Assembly (NCBI RefSeq): GCF_016598485.1
Contig: NZ_JAEMUW010000011.1
Coordinates: 62,001-126,000 of the forward strand
Origin: Micromonospora coerulea
GTDB lineage: Bacteria; Actinomycetota; Actinomycetes; Mycobacteriales; Micromonosporaceae
Length of the DNA: 64,000 bases
Direction: 5' to 3'
Position numbers and translations under genes: made by a program. Positions within the stretch are counted from its first letter, which is position 1. The number at the start of each line of letters is the position of its first letter. Shown one piece after another: positions 55,774 through 64,000 of the stretch. The notes under the pieces are model-generated. The model did not search any database. It was given only the letters and a program-made list of their open reading frames with translations, and was not told the DNA's origin.

Positions 55774-56565
55774 GTGAACGCACCCCGCCTCGCCGCCCCG
55801 GTCACCGGTGCCGTCGGCCGGTTTTTCGCCGGCGCCGGGCTGCTGCTGCGCGGCCTCGGCCTCTACGTCCGCAGTCCCGGGCTGATGCTGCTCGGCATCG
55901 TCCCGGCGCTGATCTCGGGCGCGCTCTTCCTCGCCGCCCTCGCCACCCTGGTCTACTTCGTGGACGACCTGGCGGCGCTGGTCACCCCGTTCGCCGACGA
56001 CTGGTCGGCGACCCCGCGCGGCCTGGTCCGGGTGATCGCCGGGCTGGCCTTCCTCGGGCTGGGCGGGCTGCTCGGCGTACTCACCTTCACCGCGGTCACC
56101 CTCGCCATCGGCGACCCGTTCTACGAGAAGATCTCCGAGCGGGTCGAGGAGCGGTACGGCGGCACCCCCGGCGCCGTCGACGTGCCGGTCTGGAAGTCGC
56201 TGCGGCGCAGCATCGCCGACTCGCTCCGGCTGGTGGCGATCACCGCGCTGGTGGGCGTGCCGCTCTTCGCGGCCGGCTTCATCCCGGTGGTGGGGCAGAC
56301 CGTCGTGCCGGTGATCGGGGCCGCGGTGGGTGGCTGGTTCCTCGCCCTGGAGCTGGTCGGCGCGCCCTTCTACCGGCGCGGCATGCGGCTGCCGGACCGT
56401 CGTTCGCTGCTGCGGGCCGACCGGCCCACCGCACTGGGCTTCGGCGTGGCGGTCTTCGTCTGCTTCCTGATCCCGCTCGGCGCGGTGCTGCTCATGCCCG
56501 CCGCCGTGGCCGGGGCCACCCTGCTCGCCCGCCGGTCGCTCGGCCAGTCCATCGAGGAGCGCTGA
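55774..56565 (+). CDS. EI24/CysZ-like membrane protein
   Basis: A 263-residue protein with about six hydrophobic segments. LLLRGLGLYVRSPGLMLLGIVPALIS near the N-terminus and ALAIGDPFYEKISERVEERYG in the middle match the EI24 domain (Pfam EI24), which includes the sulfate transporter CysZ. The C-terminal helices (AVFVCFLIPLGAVLLMPAAVAGATLL) are typical. Substrate unknown. TAGGCT (55760-55765) eight bases before the GTG gives a leaderless start. The macro-domain gene starts 1 base after the stop. Confidence 0.82.
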   Translation: MNAPRLAAPVTGAVGRFFAGAGLLLRGLGLYVRSPGLMLLGIVPALISGALFLAALATLVYFVDDLAALVTPFADDWSATPRGLVRVIAGLAFLGLGGLLGVLTFTAVTLAIGDPFYEKISERVEERYGGTPGAVDVPVWKSLRRSIADSLRLVAITALVGVPLFAAGFIPVVGQTVVPVIGAAVGGWFLALELVGAPFYRRGMRLPDRRSLLRADRPTALGFGVAVFVCFLIPLGAVLLMPAAVAGATLLARRSLGQSIEER

Positions 56566-56566
56566 C

Positions 56567-57082
56567 ATGGAGATCACCCTGGTGGCGGGGGACATCACCG
56601 CCCAGCGGGTCGACGCGATCGTGAACGCGGCCAACTCCTCGCTGCTCGGCGGCGGGGGAGTGGACGGGGCGATCCACCGCAAGGGCGGGCCGGCGATCCT
56701 GGCCGAGACCCGGGCGCTGCGCGCCTCCCGGTACGGCCGGGGCCTGCCCACCGGCCAGGCGGTCGCCACCACCGCCGGTGACCTGCCCGCCCGCTGGGTG
56801 ATCCACACCGTCGGCCCGGTCTTCTCCGCCACCGAGGACCGGTCGGCGCTGCTGCGCGACTGCTACGCCAACAGCCTGGCGGTCGCCGACGAGCTGGGCG
56901 CGGCCACGGTCGCCTTCGCGCTGATCTCCGCCGGCGTCTACGGCTGGCCGGTCGACGACGCCGTTCGCCAGGCGCTGACCGTGCTCCGCGCGGCCACCCC
57001 GGCGCACGTCACCGAGGTCCGCCTGGTGCTCTTCAGCGCCGACACGTACGCCACCGCCGAGCGGATCGCCGCCGCCGGCTGA
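56567..57082 (+). CDS. Macro-domain protein (O-acetyl-ADP-ribose deacetylase-like)
   Basis: A 171-residue macro domain. The ADP-ribose-binding motifs are GDITAQRVDAIVNAANSSLLGGGGVDGAIH (Asn, Gly-rich loop) and the phosphate loop SAGVYGWP. MacroD/YmdB-type enzymes hydrolyse O-acetyl-ADP-ribose or remove mono-ADP-ribose from proteins. The ATG is directly after the EI24 stop codon (TGACATGG), so they are translated together. Confidence 0.92.
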   Translation: MEITLVAGDITAQRVDAIVNAANSSLLGGGGVDGAIHRKGGPAILAETRALRASRYGRGLPTGQAVATTAGDLPARWVIHTVGPVFSATEDRSALLRDCYANSLAVADELGAATVAFALISAGVYGWPVDDAVRQALTVLRAATPAHVTEVRLVLFSADTYATAERIAAAG

Positions 57083-57137
57083 GCCGGCGCCCCCGGCGGA
57101 TCACGCCACCGCCGACGCGGGCGGTAGCCCGGTCAGG

Positions 57138-58033
57138 TCAGCTCAGCTCGGCGAGGCAGGACCACTGGGCGGCCACCGGCCGGTAGCCGAGCCGCTCGTT
57201 GACCGCCAGCATCGGCACGTTCGCCTCGTCGTTCGAGGTGTAGGCGACGGCGACCCCGGCGGCGCGGGCGCGGTGCAGCGCGGCGAGCTTGGCCAGCCGG
57301 GCCAGCCCCCGGCCCCGGAACGCCGGCAGGGTGGCCGTCATGTCCGACCACATCCGGTCGCCGTCCCGCTTGACCAGGCTGAAGGCGACCAGCTCCCCAT
57401 CGACCTCGACGGCCGTGCTGGCCGCCCGGTCCAGCCCGAGGTTGTCCCAGACCTCGTAGCGCCAGCTCGCGTAGCTGAGCGCGTCGGTGGGTGCGTCGCC
57501 CGGCTCGTCGCTCGAGGCCCCGACGTGCAGGGTGTGCATCCGGCGCGGATCGAGCCCGGCCAGCGGCGGCAGCCGTACCCCGTCCGGGGTGTCCGGCAGC
57601 GGCGGCGTCGCCCGCAGGTCGAGCGCCGAGTAGCGCAGCTCCCGGCTCGGCGTGAAGCCGTGCCGGCGGGCGAACGGCAGCGACTCGGTCAGCGCCCAGG
57701 TCCGCACCCGGCGGACTCCCAGCGGACGGAGGTGGCCGAGCGCCTCGCCCAGCAGCGCCGCGCCGATGCCCCGGCCGCGCTGCTCCGGGTGGACGTGCAG
57801 CAGGGAGACGTCTCCGAAGTCCCCTCCGACGTGTTGCCGTTGCGGTAGGCCGACACCCAGCCGGCCACCCGGCCGTCGACCTCGGCCACGAACGCGGTCC
57901 ACTCCTCGCCGGGCGGTGGCTCGGCGATCATCCGGCGGGTCGACTCGACCCCGCGCACCAGGTACGGGTAGACCAGCGCGCGCAGCGCCACGACGGCGGG
58001 CGCGTCGTCGGGGTGGGCGGTACGGATCAGCAT
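57138..58033 (-). pseudogene. Tandem-GNAT acetyltransferase gene with a one-base frameshift
   Basis: The N-terminal part (ATG 58033; MLIRTAHPDDAPAVVALRAL, GEEWTAFVAEVDGRVAGWVS, YRNGNTSE) and the rest (GDFGDVSLLHVHPEQRGRGI, later ATLPAFRGRGLARLAKLAAL) are in different frames. The frames join if the C-run at 57821-57824 had five bases rather than four, which gives a protein of about 298 residues with two GNAT domains, both with an acetyl-CoA loop. Either a recent mutation or a sequence error in a homopolymer. The start lies two bases after the RidA stop codon (TGAGATG), so the two genes are co-translated. Confidence 0.75.
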
Positions 58034-58034
58034 C

Positions 58035-58448
58035 TCAGCCCACCTCGCGGACGGCGGCGACCGCCTCGACCTCGACGAGTTGGTCCGGGTAGCCCAGCAC
58101 GGTCACCCCGAGCAGCGTGCTCGGCGGGTCCTGGTCGCCGAACGCGTCCCGGACCACCTGCCAGACCGCCACCAGGTCGGCGCGGTCGCTGCTGGCCACG
58201 AACACCGTGGTCTTGACGACGTCGGCGAGCCCGGCCCCGGCTGCGGCCAGGGCGGTGGTCAGGTTGGCCATCGCCTGGCGGGCCTGGGCGGTGGGGTCGC
58301 CGGGCGCGACGGTGCGGCCCTCGGCGTCCAGCGGGCAGGCGCCGGCGGTGAAGACCAGCCGGGCCGGCGGGCTGACCGCCGCGGCGTAGGCGTACTCGGC
58401 GACGTCGGAGAGTTCGGGGGCGTGGATCAGGTGCACGGGGCCGGTCAC
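58035..58448 (-). CDS. RidA/YjgF-family protein
   Basis: A 137-residue protein of the Rid family (imine/enamine deaminases that clear reactive intermediates of PLP enzymes). Typical segments are VFTAGACPLDAEGRTVAPGD, QARQAMANLTTALAAAGAGLADVVKTTVFV and STLLGVTVLGYPDQLVEVEAVA. The Arg that binds the carboxylate in RidA is not evident at the usual IRVEVSA-type site (here LVEVEAVAAV), so it may be a Rid2-7 member. The GTG at 58448 has TAGGGT six bases upstream. It is followed by the tandem GNAT gene. Confidence 0.85.
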   Translation of the reverse strand: MTGPVHLIHAPELSDVAEYAYAAAVSPPARLVFTAGACPLDAEGRTVAPGDPTAQARQAMANLTTALAAAGAGLADVVKTTVFVASSDRADLVAVWQVVRDAFGDQDPPSTLLGVTVLGYPDQLVEVEAVAAVREVG

Positions 58449-58526
58449 CGGGCGACCCTAGCGCCGGCCGCACCCGGCCGCGACGGGTTATCGGCGGGGC
58501 CGGGCGGACCGGGCCGCTCCGCCGGA

Positions 58527-59534
58527 TCAGGCCGAGTCGCGGACGACGAGGTTCGTCGGCAGGATCAGCTCCTGCTCGACGTCCTCGCCGGCCGTCATCC
58601 GCAGCAACTGGCGGGTCATCCCCCGCCCGAGCTCGACGATGTCCCACCGCACGGTGGTCAGCGGCGGGTCGGTGTAGGCCGCGGTCTCGATGTCGTCGAA
58701 CCCGATCATCGCCACGTCCGTCGGCACCCGCCGCCCCGCCTCGCGGAGGGTCCGCAGGGCGGCGTGCGCCATCAGGTCGGAGGCGGCGAAGACCGCGTCC
58801 AGGTCGGGGTGCGCGGCGAGCAGGTCCCGCATCGCGGTCGCCCCGGACTCCCGGGTGAAGTCGCCGTACGCCTCCCAAGCGGGCAGCCCGGCCTCGGCCA
58901 CGGCCTCCCGGTAGCCGGTCAGCCGCTCGATCCCGGCGACCATGTCCTGCGGGCCGGCGATGGTGGCGATGCGTCGGCGACCGTTCGTGATCAGGTGCCG
59001 CACCGCCCGGGTGACGCCGCCGACGTTGTCCACGTCGACGTACGGCACCTGGGCGCCGTCGAGCGGCCGGCCGGCGCAGACCACCGGGATGCCCAGCCGG
59101 GACAGGACGCCCGGTAGCGGGTCCTCGCCGTGCAGTGAGGCGAAGAGTACCCCGTCCACGTGCCGCCCGGTGGTGTAGCGCTCGACCCGCTGGTGCCCGG
59201 CCGGCGAGCCGGCCAGCATCAGCACGAGTTGTTTGTCGGCCGCTTCGAGTTCCTGACTGACGCCTCGGATGATGCCCGGGAAGACCTGGTCGTCCGAGAA
59301 GACGCGGGTCGCCTCCTCGGGCATGACCAGGGCGACGGAGTCGGTCCGCTGGGTGACCAGGCTGCGGGCGGCCAGGTTCGGCACGTAGCCGAGTTCCTCG
59401 ACCGCCCGGCGGACCGCCTGCTGGATCGACTCCGCGACGGTGGTGGAGCCGTTGACCACCCGGGACACGGTCGCCCGGGACACCCCTGCCCGCCGGGCAA
59501 CCGCCTCCAGGGTCGGTCGCTGTGCCGTCGTCAT
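58527..59534 (-). CDS. LacI-family transcriptional regulator
   Basis: A 335-residue repressor. The HTH and hinge read TLEAVARRAGVSRATVSRVVNG, then AVRRAVEELGYVPNLAARSL; the sugar-binding domain follows (VALVMPEEATRVFSDDQVFPGI, DGVLFASLHGEDPLPGV, AMIGFDDIETAAYTDPPLTTVRWD). It probably controls the beta-glucosidase and ABC transporter operon on the same strand, sensing the imported glucoside. The ATG at 59534 lies 20 bases after the beta-glucosidase stop, so the regulator is the last gene of its own operon. Confidence 0.92.
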   Translation of the reverse strand: MTTAQRPTLEAVARRAGVSRATVSRVVNGSTTVAESIQQAVRRAVEELGYVPNLAARSLVTQRTDSVALVMPEEATRVFSDDQVFPGIIRGVSQELEAADKQLVLMLAGSPAGHQRVERYTTGRHVDGVLFASLHGEDPLPGVLSRLGIPVVCAGRPLDGAQVPYVDVDNVGGVTRAVRHLITNGRRRIATIAGPQDMVAGIERLTGYREAVAEAGLPAWEAYGDFTRESGATAMRDLLAAHPDLDAVFAASDLMAHAALRTLREAGRRVPTDVAMIGFDDIETAAYTDPPLTTVRWDIVELGRGMTRQLLRMTAGEDVEQELILPTNLVVRDSA

Positions 59535-59553
59535 CCCCGTTACCACCATCTCG

Positions 59554-60942
59554 TCAGAGCCCGTTCCGGGCAATCACCTCCTGGTACCAGCGGGCGCTCT
59601 CCTTCGGTGTGCGCCGCTGGGTCAGGTAGTCGACGTGGACGATCCCGAAGCGCTTCCGGTAGCCCTCGGCCCATTCGAAGTTGTCCAGCAACGACCATAC
59701 GAGATAACCGCGCACGTCCACGCCTCGGGCGATGGCCTCGTGTACGGCCCGCAGATGTCCGTCGAGGTACGCCACCCGGTCGGTGTCGGCCACCCAACCG
59801 GTTCCGTCCGGGTCCCCCGCGCCGGCCTTGTCCGGGAATGCCCCACCGTTCTCGGTGATCATCAACGGCAGCCCCGGGTAGTCGGCGCCGATCCGCTCCA
59901 GCAGCCGGGTCAGCCCCGCCGGCTCGATCATCCACCCCATCTCGGTCAGCGGACCGACCGGCGGCAGGAACTCCACCACCCCGTCGGTGCCCGGGTAGGC
60001 GCTCCCGCCGGCCCCGCCCGCGCGCCCGGCGACGTAGGTGGGCGAGTAGTAGTTGACGCCGAGCAGGTCGATCGGCGCGGCGATCACCTTCTCGTCCCCG
60101 TCCCGGATGAACGCCGGGTCGACGTGCCGGGCGACGTGCTCCAGCACGTCGGCCGGGTAGCCGGCGCCGGTCAGCGGGTCGAGGAAGATCCGGTTGTGCA
60201 GGCCGTCGACCAGCCGGACCGCGGCGACGTCCGCCGCGCTGGCGGCGTCCGCCGGCTGCACGTCCGCCGGGTTGAGCGTGAGACCGAGGGTTGCCACGCC
60301 GGCGGCCCGCAACGCCCGGCTGGCCAGCCCGTGGCCGAGCAGCAGATGGTGTACGGCGGCGAAGGCAGCCCCGGCGTCGCGTTCGCCGGGGGCGTGCACC
60401 CCGTTGCCGTACCCGAGGTAGGCCGAGCACCACGGCTCGTTGAGCGTGGTCCAGGTGCGCACCCGGTCACCGAGCCGGGCGTGCACCGCGACCGCGTAGT
60501 CGGCGAAGTGCTCGGCGGTCTGCCGGCAGGCCCAGCCGCCCCGGTCCTGGAGCGCCTGAGGCAGGTCCCAGTGGTAAAGCGTGACGAACGGGTCGATGCC
60601 CCGGCCCAGCAGCGTGTCCACCAGCCGGTCGTAGAAGTCGAGGCCGCGGGGGTTGATCGGCCCGCTGCCGTCCGGCTGGATCCGGGGCCAGGCGATCGAG
60701 AAGCGGTAGGTCTGCAGCCCCAGCTCCGCCATCATCGCCACGTCGTCGGCGTACCGGTGGTAGTGGTCGCAGGCGACGTCGCCGGTGTGCCCCTGGAACA
60801 CCTTCCCGGGCGTACGGCTGAAGGTGTCCCAGATGGACGGGCCGCGACCGTCCTCGCGGACCGCGCCCTCGATCTGGTACGCCGCGGTGGCCGCCCCCCA
60901 GACGAAGTTCTCGGGGAACCGGAGCTCGCTCCTCGCGCTCAC
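59554..60942 (-). CDS. GH1 beta-glucosidase
   Basis: A 462-residue family 1 glycoside hydrolase, cytoplasmic. It starts [20 protein letters not shown]; the acid/base is Glu169 in TTLNEPWCS and the nucleophile is Glu364 in [19 protein letters not shown] ([23 protein letters not shown]) is the family end. It cleaves cellobiose or other beta-glucosides imported by the upstream ABC transporter. The GTG at 60942 overlaps the stop of the permease by four bases (GTGA), so translation is coupled. Confidence 0.93.
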   Translation of the reverse strand: MSARSELRFPENFVWGAATAAYQIEGAVREDGRGPSIWDTFSRTPGKVFQGHTGDVACDHYHRYADDVAMMAELGLQTYRFSIAWPRIQPDGSGPINPRGLDFYDRLVDTLLGRGIDPFVTLYHWDLPQALQDRGGWACRQTAEHFADYAVAVHARLGDRVRTWTTLNEPWCSAYLGYGNGVHAPGERDAGAAFAAVHHLLLGHGLASRALRAAGVATLGLTLNPADVQPADAASAADVAAVRLVDGLHNRIFLDPLTGAGYPADVLEHVARHVDPAFIRDGDEKVIAAPIDLLGVNYYSPTYVAGRAGGAGGSAYPGTDGVVEFLPPVGPLTEMGWMIEPAGLTRLLERIGADYPGLPLMITENGGAFPDKAGAGDPDGTGWVADTDRVAYLDGHLRAVHEAIARGVDVRGYLVWSLLDNFEWAEGYRKRFGIVHVDYLTQRRTPKESARWYQEVIARNGL

Positions 60943-61772
60943 GCCTTGACCGCACCTTCCATGATGCCGCCGATGATCTGGCGGCCGAACACGACGAAGA
61001 CCAGCAACAGGGGCAGGGTGGCGATCGCCGTCCCGGTGAACACCTGCGACATGTCCTGGTAGTAGCCGTCGGAGAGGGCCCGTAGCGAGAGCTGCACGGT
61101 GGGGTTCTCCGGATCGTTGAGCACCGCGTACGGCCACAGGAAGTCGTTCCAGGTGGTCATGAAGGTGAGCAGGCCGAGCACGGCGGCGGCCGGGCGCAGC
61201 GCGGGCAGCACCACGTTCCAGTAGATCCGCGCGGTGTTGCAGCCGTCCACCCGGGCGGCCTCGATCAGCTCGGTGCTGACGGCCTGGCCGGCGTACTGGC
61301 GCATCATGAAGACCCCGAACCCGGTGACCAGGGCCGGCACGATGACGGCCGGCAGCCGGTCGTTCCAGTTCAGCTTGGTCATCAGCAGGTACAGCGGGAT
61401 GACGCCGAGCTGGGTCGGCACCATCATGGTGGCGACGATGACCAGCAGCAGCGCGTTGCGCCCGCGGAACCGCAGCTTGGCGAAGGCGAACCCGGCCAGG
61501 GTGGAGAAGAAGACCACCGAGACGGTCACCGTGAAGGCCACGATCGCCGAGTTGATCAGACCGGTCAGGAAGTACGCGTCGGTGTTGGCGAACAGTCGGG
61601 CGATGTTGGCGCCGAGGTTGCCGCCCGGGGTGACCGGCGGCGGCACCTGCCCCATCGCGTCGCTGGTCCGGCTGGCCACCACGAACATCCAGTAGATCGG
61701 GAAGACCGACAGGATGGCCGTGAGGGTCAGCGCCAGGTAGGTGAGCCGGCCGGCCGACCAGATCCGGGGCAT
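60939..61772 (-). CDS. Carbohydrate ABC transporter permease (MalG type)
   Basis: A 277-residue inner-membrane permease with six helices. It starts [20 protein letters not shown]; the EAA loop is [28 protein letters not shown], which docks to the ATPase. The end ([15 protein letters not shown]) is typical of CUT1 MalG-like proteins. Its ATG overlaps the stop of the upstream permease (TGATG), and its stop overlaps the start of the beta-glucosidase gene. No ATPase gene is in the operon, so a shared MsiK-type ATPase is probably used. Confidence 0.93.
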   Translation of the reverse strand: MPRIWSAGRLTYLALTLTAILSVFPIYWMFVVASRTSDAMGQVPPPVTPGGNLGANIARLFANTDAYFLTGLINSAIVAFTVTVSVVFFSTLAGFAFAKLRFRGRNALLLVIVATMMVPTQLGVIPLYLLMTKLNWNDRLPAVIVPALVTGFGVFMMRQYAGQAVSTELIEAARVDGCNTARIYWNVVLPALRPAAAVLGLLTFMTTWNDFLWPYAVLNDPENPTVQLSLRALSDGYYQDMSQVFTGTAIATLPLLLVFVVFGRQIIGGIMEGAVKA

Positions 61773-62755
61773 CAGTCGTCCTCCTTCCGGACGCCGCCGA
61801 GCCGGCGGAGGATCAGCACGTTGATGGCCGCGACCACCGCGATGAGCGCGAAGAGCAGCCAGGCGACGGCCGAGCCGTAGCCGAAGTTGTAGTGCGGCGC
61901 GAAGGCGTTCTCGAACATGTACATGGTCACCGTCTGTGACTCGCGCAGCGGCCCGCCGCGGATCGCGTTGGTGCCCGAGTTGAACAGGCGGGGCTCGGTG
62001 AAGAGCTGGAGGCCGCCGATGGTGGAGATGATGACCGCGAAGATGATCGTCGGCTTGAGCAGCGGGACGGTGATCGACCAGAACTGCCGCGATCGGCCCG
62101 CACCGTCGATCGAGGCGGATTCGTACAGGTCCCGCGGGATGGCCTGCATGGCGGCCAGGAAGATCAGCGCGTTGTAGCCGGTCCACCGCCAGTCGACCAT
62201 GGTGGAGATGGCCACCCAGGAGGCGACCCGGTTCGCCTTCCAGTCGATCGCGTCGACGCCGACGTGGTCCAGCAGCCAGTTGATCATGCCGAATTCGCGG
62301 CCGAAGAGCACGGCGAAGACGATCGCCACCGCGGCGGTCGAGGTGACGTTGGGGATCAGTACCGTCATCCGCCAGGTGGTCCGCGCCCGGAGCTGGCGGT
62401 TGAGCAGGTTGGCCAGCCAGAGCGCGAGGAGCAGCTGGGGCACGGTGGAGATGACGAAGATGCCGAGGGTGTTGACCACCGAGTGCCAGAAGTCGGGGTC
62501 GCCCATCAGCTGGGTGTAGTTGTCGAACCCGATGAAGGTGTGCTCGGCGCCGAGCAGGTCCCAGTCGTGCAGCGAGACCCAGCCGGTGTAGACCAGCGGG
62601 TAGATCCCGAACACTCCGAAGAGCAGGAAGAACGGGGCGATGTAGAGGTAGGGCGAGTACCGGGTGTCGAACCGGCTGAGCCGGTGCCCCCGGCTCTGTC
62701 GTGCGTGCCGCGCCGCCGGTACGACCGGCGGCCGGGCATCGAGCTGGACGGCCAT
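61772..62755 (-). CDS. Carbohydrate ABC transporter permease (MalF type)
   Basis: A 327-residue permease with six helices after a 35-residue basic cytoplasmic start. [32 protein letters not shown] is the N-terminal family block and the EAA loop is [31 protein letters not shown] at 62755 has GGAG nine bases upstream. It follows the solute-binding protein gene after a gap containing a long inverted repeat, and couples to the MalG-type permease by a TGATG overlap. Confidence 0.93.
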   Translation of the reverse strand: MAVQLDARPPVVPAARHARQSRGHRLSRFDTRYSPYLYIAPFFLLFGVFGIYPLVYTGWVSLHDWDLLGAEHTFIGFDNYTQLMGDPDFWHSVVNTLGIFVISTVPQLLLALWLANLLNRQLRARTTWRMTVLIPNVTSTAAVAIVFAVLFGREFGMINWLLDHVGVDAIDWKANRVASWVAISTMVDWRWTGYNALIFLAAMQAIPRDLYESASIDGAGRSRQFWSITVPLLKPTIIFAVIISTIGGLQLFTEPRLFNSGTNAIRGGPLRESQTVTMYMFENAFAPHYNFGYGSAVAWLLFALIAVVAAINVLILRRLGGVRKEDD

Positions 62756-62776
62756 GCCGTGGACTCCTCTTCCGCT

Positions 62777-62858
62777 CCCCACCCCGTCGATCCAGGACGG
62801 ATCGCGGCCGGATGATCTCCGGTCACGACCGGTCGCCCTGGATCGACGGGCGGTGGGG
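62777..62858. repeat. Long inverted repeat between the solute-binding protein and permease genes
   Basis: CCCCACCCCGTCGATCCAGG (62777-62796) is complementary to 62837-62858, with a two-base bulge, enclosing a smaller CCGGA/TCCGG hairpin (62809-62823). Such a structure could end part of the transcripts or stabilise the upstream mRNA, giving more binding protein than permease. Confidence 0.65.
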
Positions 62859-62867
62859 TCGCTCGGG

Positions 62868-64000
62868 CTACTTGGCGGCGGCCTTCTTGGCGTTGTTCAC
62901 CGCGTCGGTCCAGGCCTGTGCGGGGGTGCGCTGCCCCAGCTCTGCGGTGCGGACGGCGTTCTCGACCTCGGTGCGGACGGCCTGGTTCTTCGGGCCCATG
63001 TACACCGGCTTCAGGCTCTTGGCGCCGGCGGCGAAGATCTTGCCGACCGGGGCGTCGGAGAAGTACGGGTTCTTCGAGTCGACGATCGCCGGGTCTTCCA
63101 GGGCCTGCGGCGAGGACGGCAGTGTGCCCTTGGACTTGAAGGCGCCGATCTGGCCCTTGGCGCTGGTCAGGAACTTGGCCAGCTCGATCGCCTCGGCCTG
63201 GTGCTTGCTCTGCTTCGGCACGGCGAGGAAGGAACCACCCCAGTTGCCGCCGTTGCCGGGCACCTGGGCGATGTCCCACCTGCCCTTTGCGCCGGGGCCG
63301 GCATTGCCCTCGATGACGCCGGTCATCCAGGCCGGGCAGGCGATGGTGGCGAACTTGGACTGCTTGAACGCCGACACCCACTCCTCCGACCAGGAGCCGT
63401 ACTTGCCGGAGAGGCCGGAGTCGATGATGTCCATCGTGGTGTCGTACGCCTGCTTCACCGCCGGGTTGCTGTCGACGACCAGGTTGTTGCTGGTGTCGTA
63501 GTAGCTGTAGCCCTGGGCGTTGCCGGCGGTCTGGAGCAGGATCGTGTTGAAGGTGTTGGTGGCCGCGTCGAGGAACGAGGCGCCGGTGTTCTTCGCCTTG
63601 AACTGCTCGCCGACCTTGATGTAGTCCGACCAGGTGGGCCAGAGCTTGGAGACCGCGTCCCGGTCGGTCGGCAGGCCGGCCTTGGCGAAGAGGTCCTTGC
63701 GGTAGCACATGGCCATGCCGCCGACGTCGGTGCCGAGGCCGATCAGTTGCTTGCCGTCGGCGGTGAGCCCCTGGTTCCACTTCCAGTCGAGGAAGTTGCC
63801 CTTCAGGTCGGCCGCACCGTGGTCCAGCAGGTTGACGAAGTTCTGCGGGTTGGCCTTGTACTCGACCAGCAGGCCCTCCTCGATGGCGACGATGTCGCCG
63901 GCGCCCTTGCCCGCCGCCAGCCACTGGGTCAGCTTGGGCGAGTACTCGTCCAGGTTGCTGCCGGTGCCCCGCTCAACGATCTTCACGTTGGGGTGGCTGG
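62868..64000 (-). CDS. Sugar ABC transporter solute-binding protein (partial)
   Basis: At least 377 codons of the gene are present; the N-terminus with the signal peptide lies beyond the right edge. The first visible residues are SHPNVKIVERG. DIVAIEEGLLVEYKANPQNFVNLLD, LGTDVGGMAMCYRKDLFAKAGLP and ATIACPAWMTGVIEGNAG are typical of CUT1 extracellular binding proteins, and the end is NNAKKAAAK. It captures oligosaccharides, here probably beta-glucosides such as cellobiose given the GH1 enzyme in the operon. Confidence 0.92.
   Translation of the reverse strand, partial: SHPNVKIVERGTGSNLDEYSPKLTQWLAAGKGAGDIVAIEEGLLVEYKANPQNFVNLLDHGAADLKGNFLDWKWNQGLTADGKQLIGLGTDVGGMAMCYRKDLFAKAGLPTDRDAVSKLWPTWSDYIKVGEQFKAKNTGASFLDAATNTFNTILLQTAGNAQGYSYYDTSNNLVVDSNPAVKQAYDTTMDIIDSGLSGKYGSWSEEWVSAFKQSKFATIACPAWMTGVIEGNAGPGAKGRWDIAQVPGNGGNWGGSFLAVPKQSKHQAEAIELAKFLTSAKGQIGAFKSKGTLPSSPQALEDPAIVDSKNPYFSDAPVGKIFAAGAKSLKPVYMGPKNQAVRTEVENAVRTAELGQRTPAQAWTDAVNNAKKAAAK

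Noticed and set aside
1..64000. tRNA, rRNA, CRISPR arrays, IS elements, toxin-antitoxin or defence islands, and biosynthetic gene clusters
   Set aside because: I looked for them and saw no convincing case. The only mobile DNA recognised is the serine-recombinase element.

Overview
The window is chromosomal DNA from a very GC-rich actinobacterium, most likely a member of the Micromonosporaceae (Micromonospora-like). Support: strong G/C bias at third codon positions; GTG starts nearly as common as ATG; mycothiol synthase MshD; a GlnR-type regulator; PhoP-type 11-bp PHO boxes; a SAM-IV-type riboswitch; a cysteine-rich sulfur leader peptide; an HbhA-like gene between an XRE regulator and a DUF2516 protein; and many promoters with a TANNNT hexamer 6-8 bases before the start codon, which implies leaderless mRNAs.

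Layout. 1-9 kb: 3' end of groEL, a small ORF, a two-domain GNAT acetyltransferase, a membrane-linked subtilase, glpD, a lipoprotein, an FAD-linked oxidase, DUF4031 and HD-domain proteins. 9-19 kb: FUSC-type membrane protein, a cysteine-desulfurase-like enzyme behind a SAM-IV-type riboswitch, a PrsW-type protease, a stand-alone GroES, an AI-2E-type transporter, a DinG-like helicase, a DUF402 protein and an ECF41 sigma factor. 19.4-22.2 kb: polyphosphate kinase 2, then DUF47-pit (low-affinity phosphate uptake) behind a PHO box.

23.2-27.2 kb is an integrated element of about 4 kb. It carries a large serine recombinase, a DUF2637 (SpdB-like) membrane protein, small ORFs and broken gene fragments. 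A 13-bp imperfect repeat flanks it, and it appears to have inserted exactly at the start codon of a Gfo/Idh/MocA oxidoreductase gene, exchanging that gene's promoter.

27.3-35.3 kb: NUDIX hydrolase, then pstB-pstA-pstC-pstS (read leftward from a PHO box), mshD, a polysaccharide deacetylase and glnR. The glnR-mshD-pst neighbourhood is also found in mycobacteria. 35.6-42.7 kb: a membrane protein, an LmeA/DUF2993 protein, a cysteine leader peptide with sseA and DUF1416, a membrane-anchored hypothetical, a glycogen-debranching-type enzyme and an SCP2-like protein. 42.7-58.5 kb: mostly single housekeeping or accessory genes (DsrE, nitrobindin, aminotransferase IV, Fur with YgfZ, BKACE, asparaginase, hydrolases, XRE/HbhA/DUF2516, AlaX, nucleotidyltransferase, SDR, WYL regulator, EI24, macro domain, a frameshifted tandem GNAT, RidA). 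58.5-64 kb: a leftward sugar-utilisation operon (solute-binding protein, two permeases, GH1 beta-glucosidase, LacI regulator) that runs off the right edge.

No rRNA, tRNA, CRISPR array or secondary-metabolite cluster was recognised. The parts that most repay attention are the mini-element at 23.2-27.2 kb and the regulatory RNA and operator sites.
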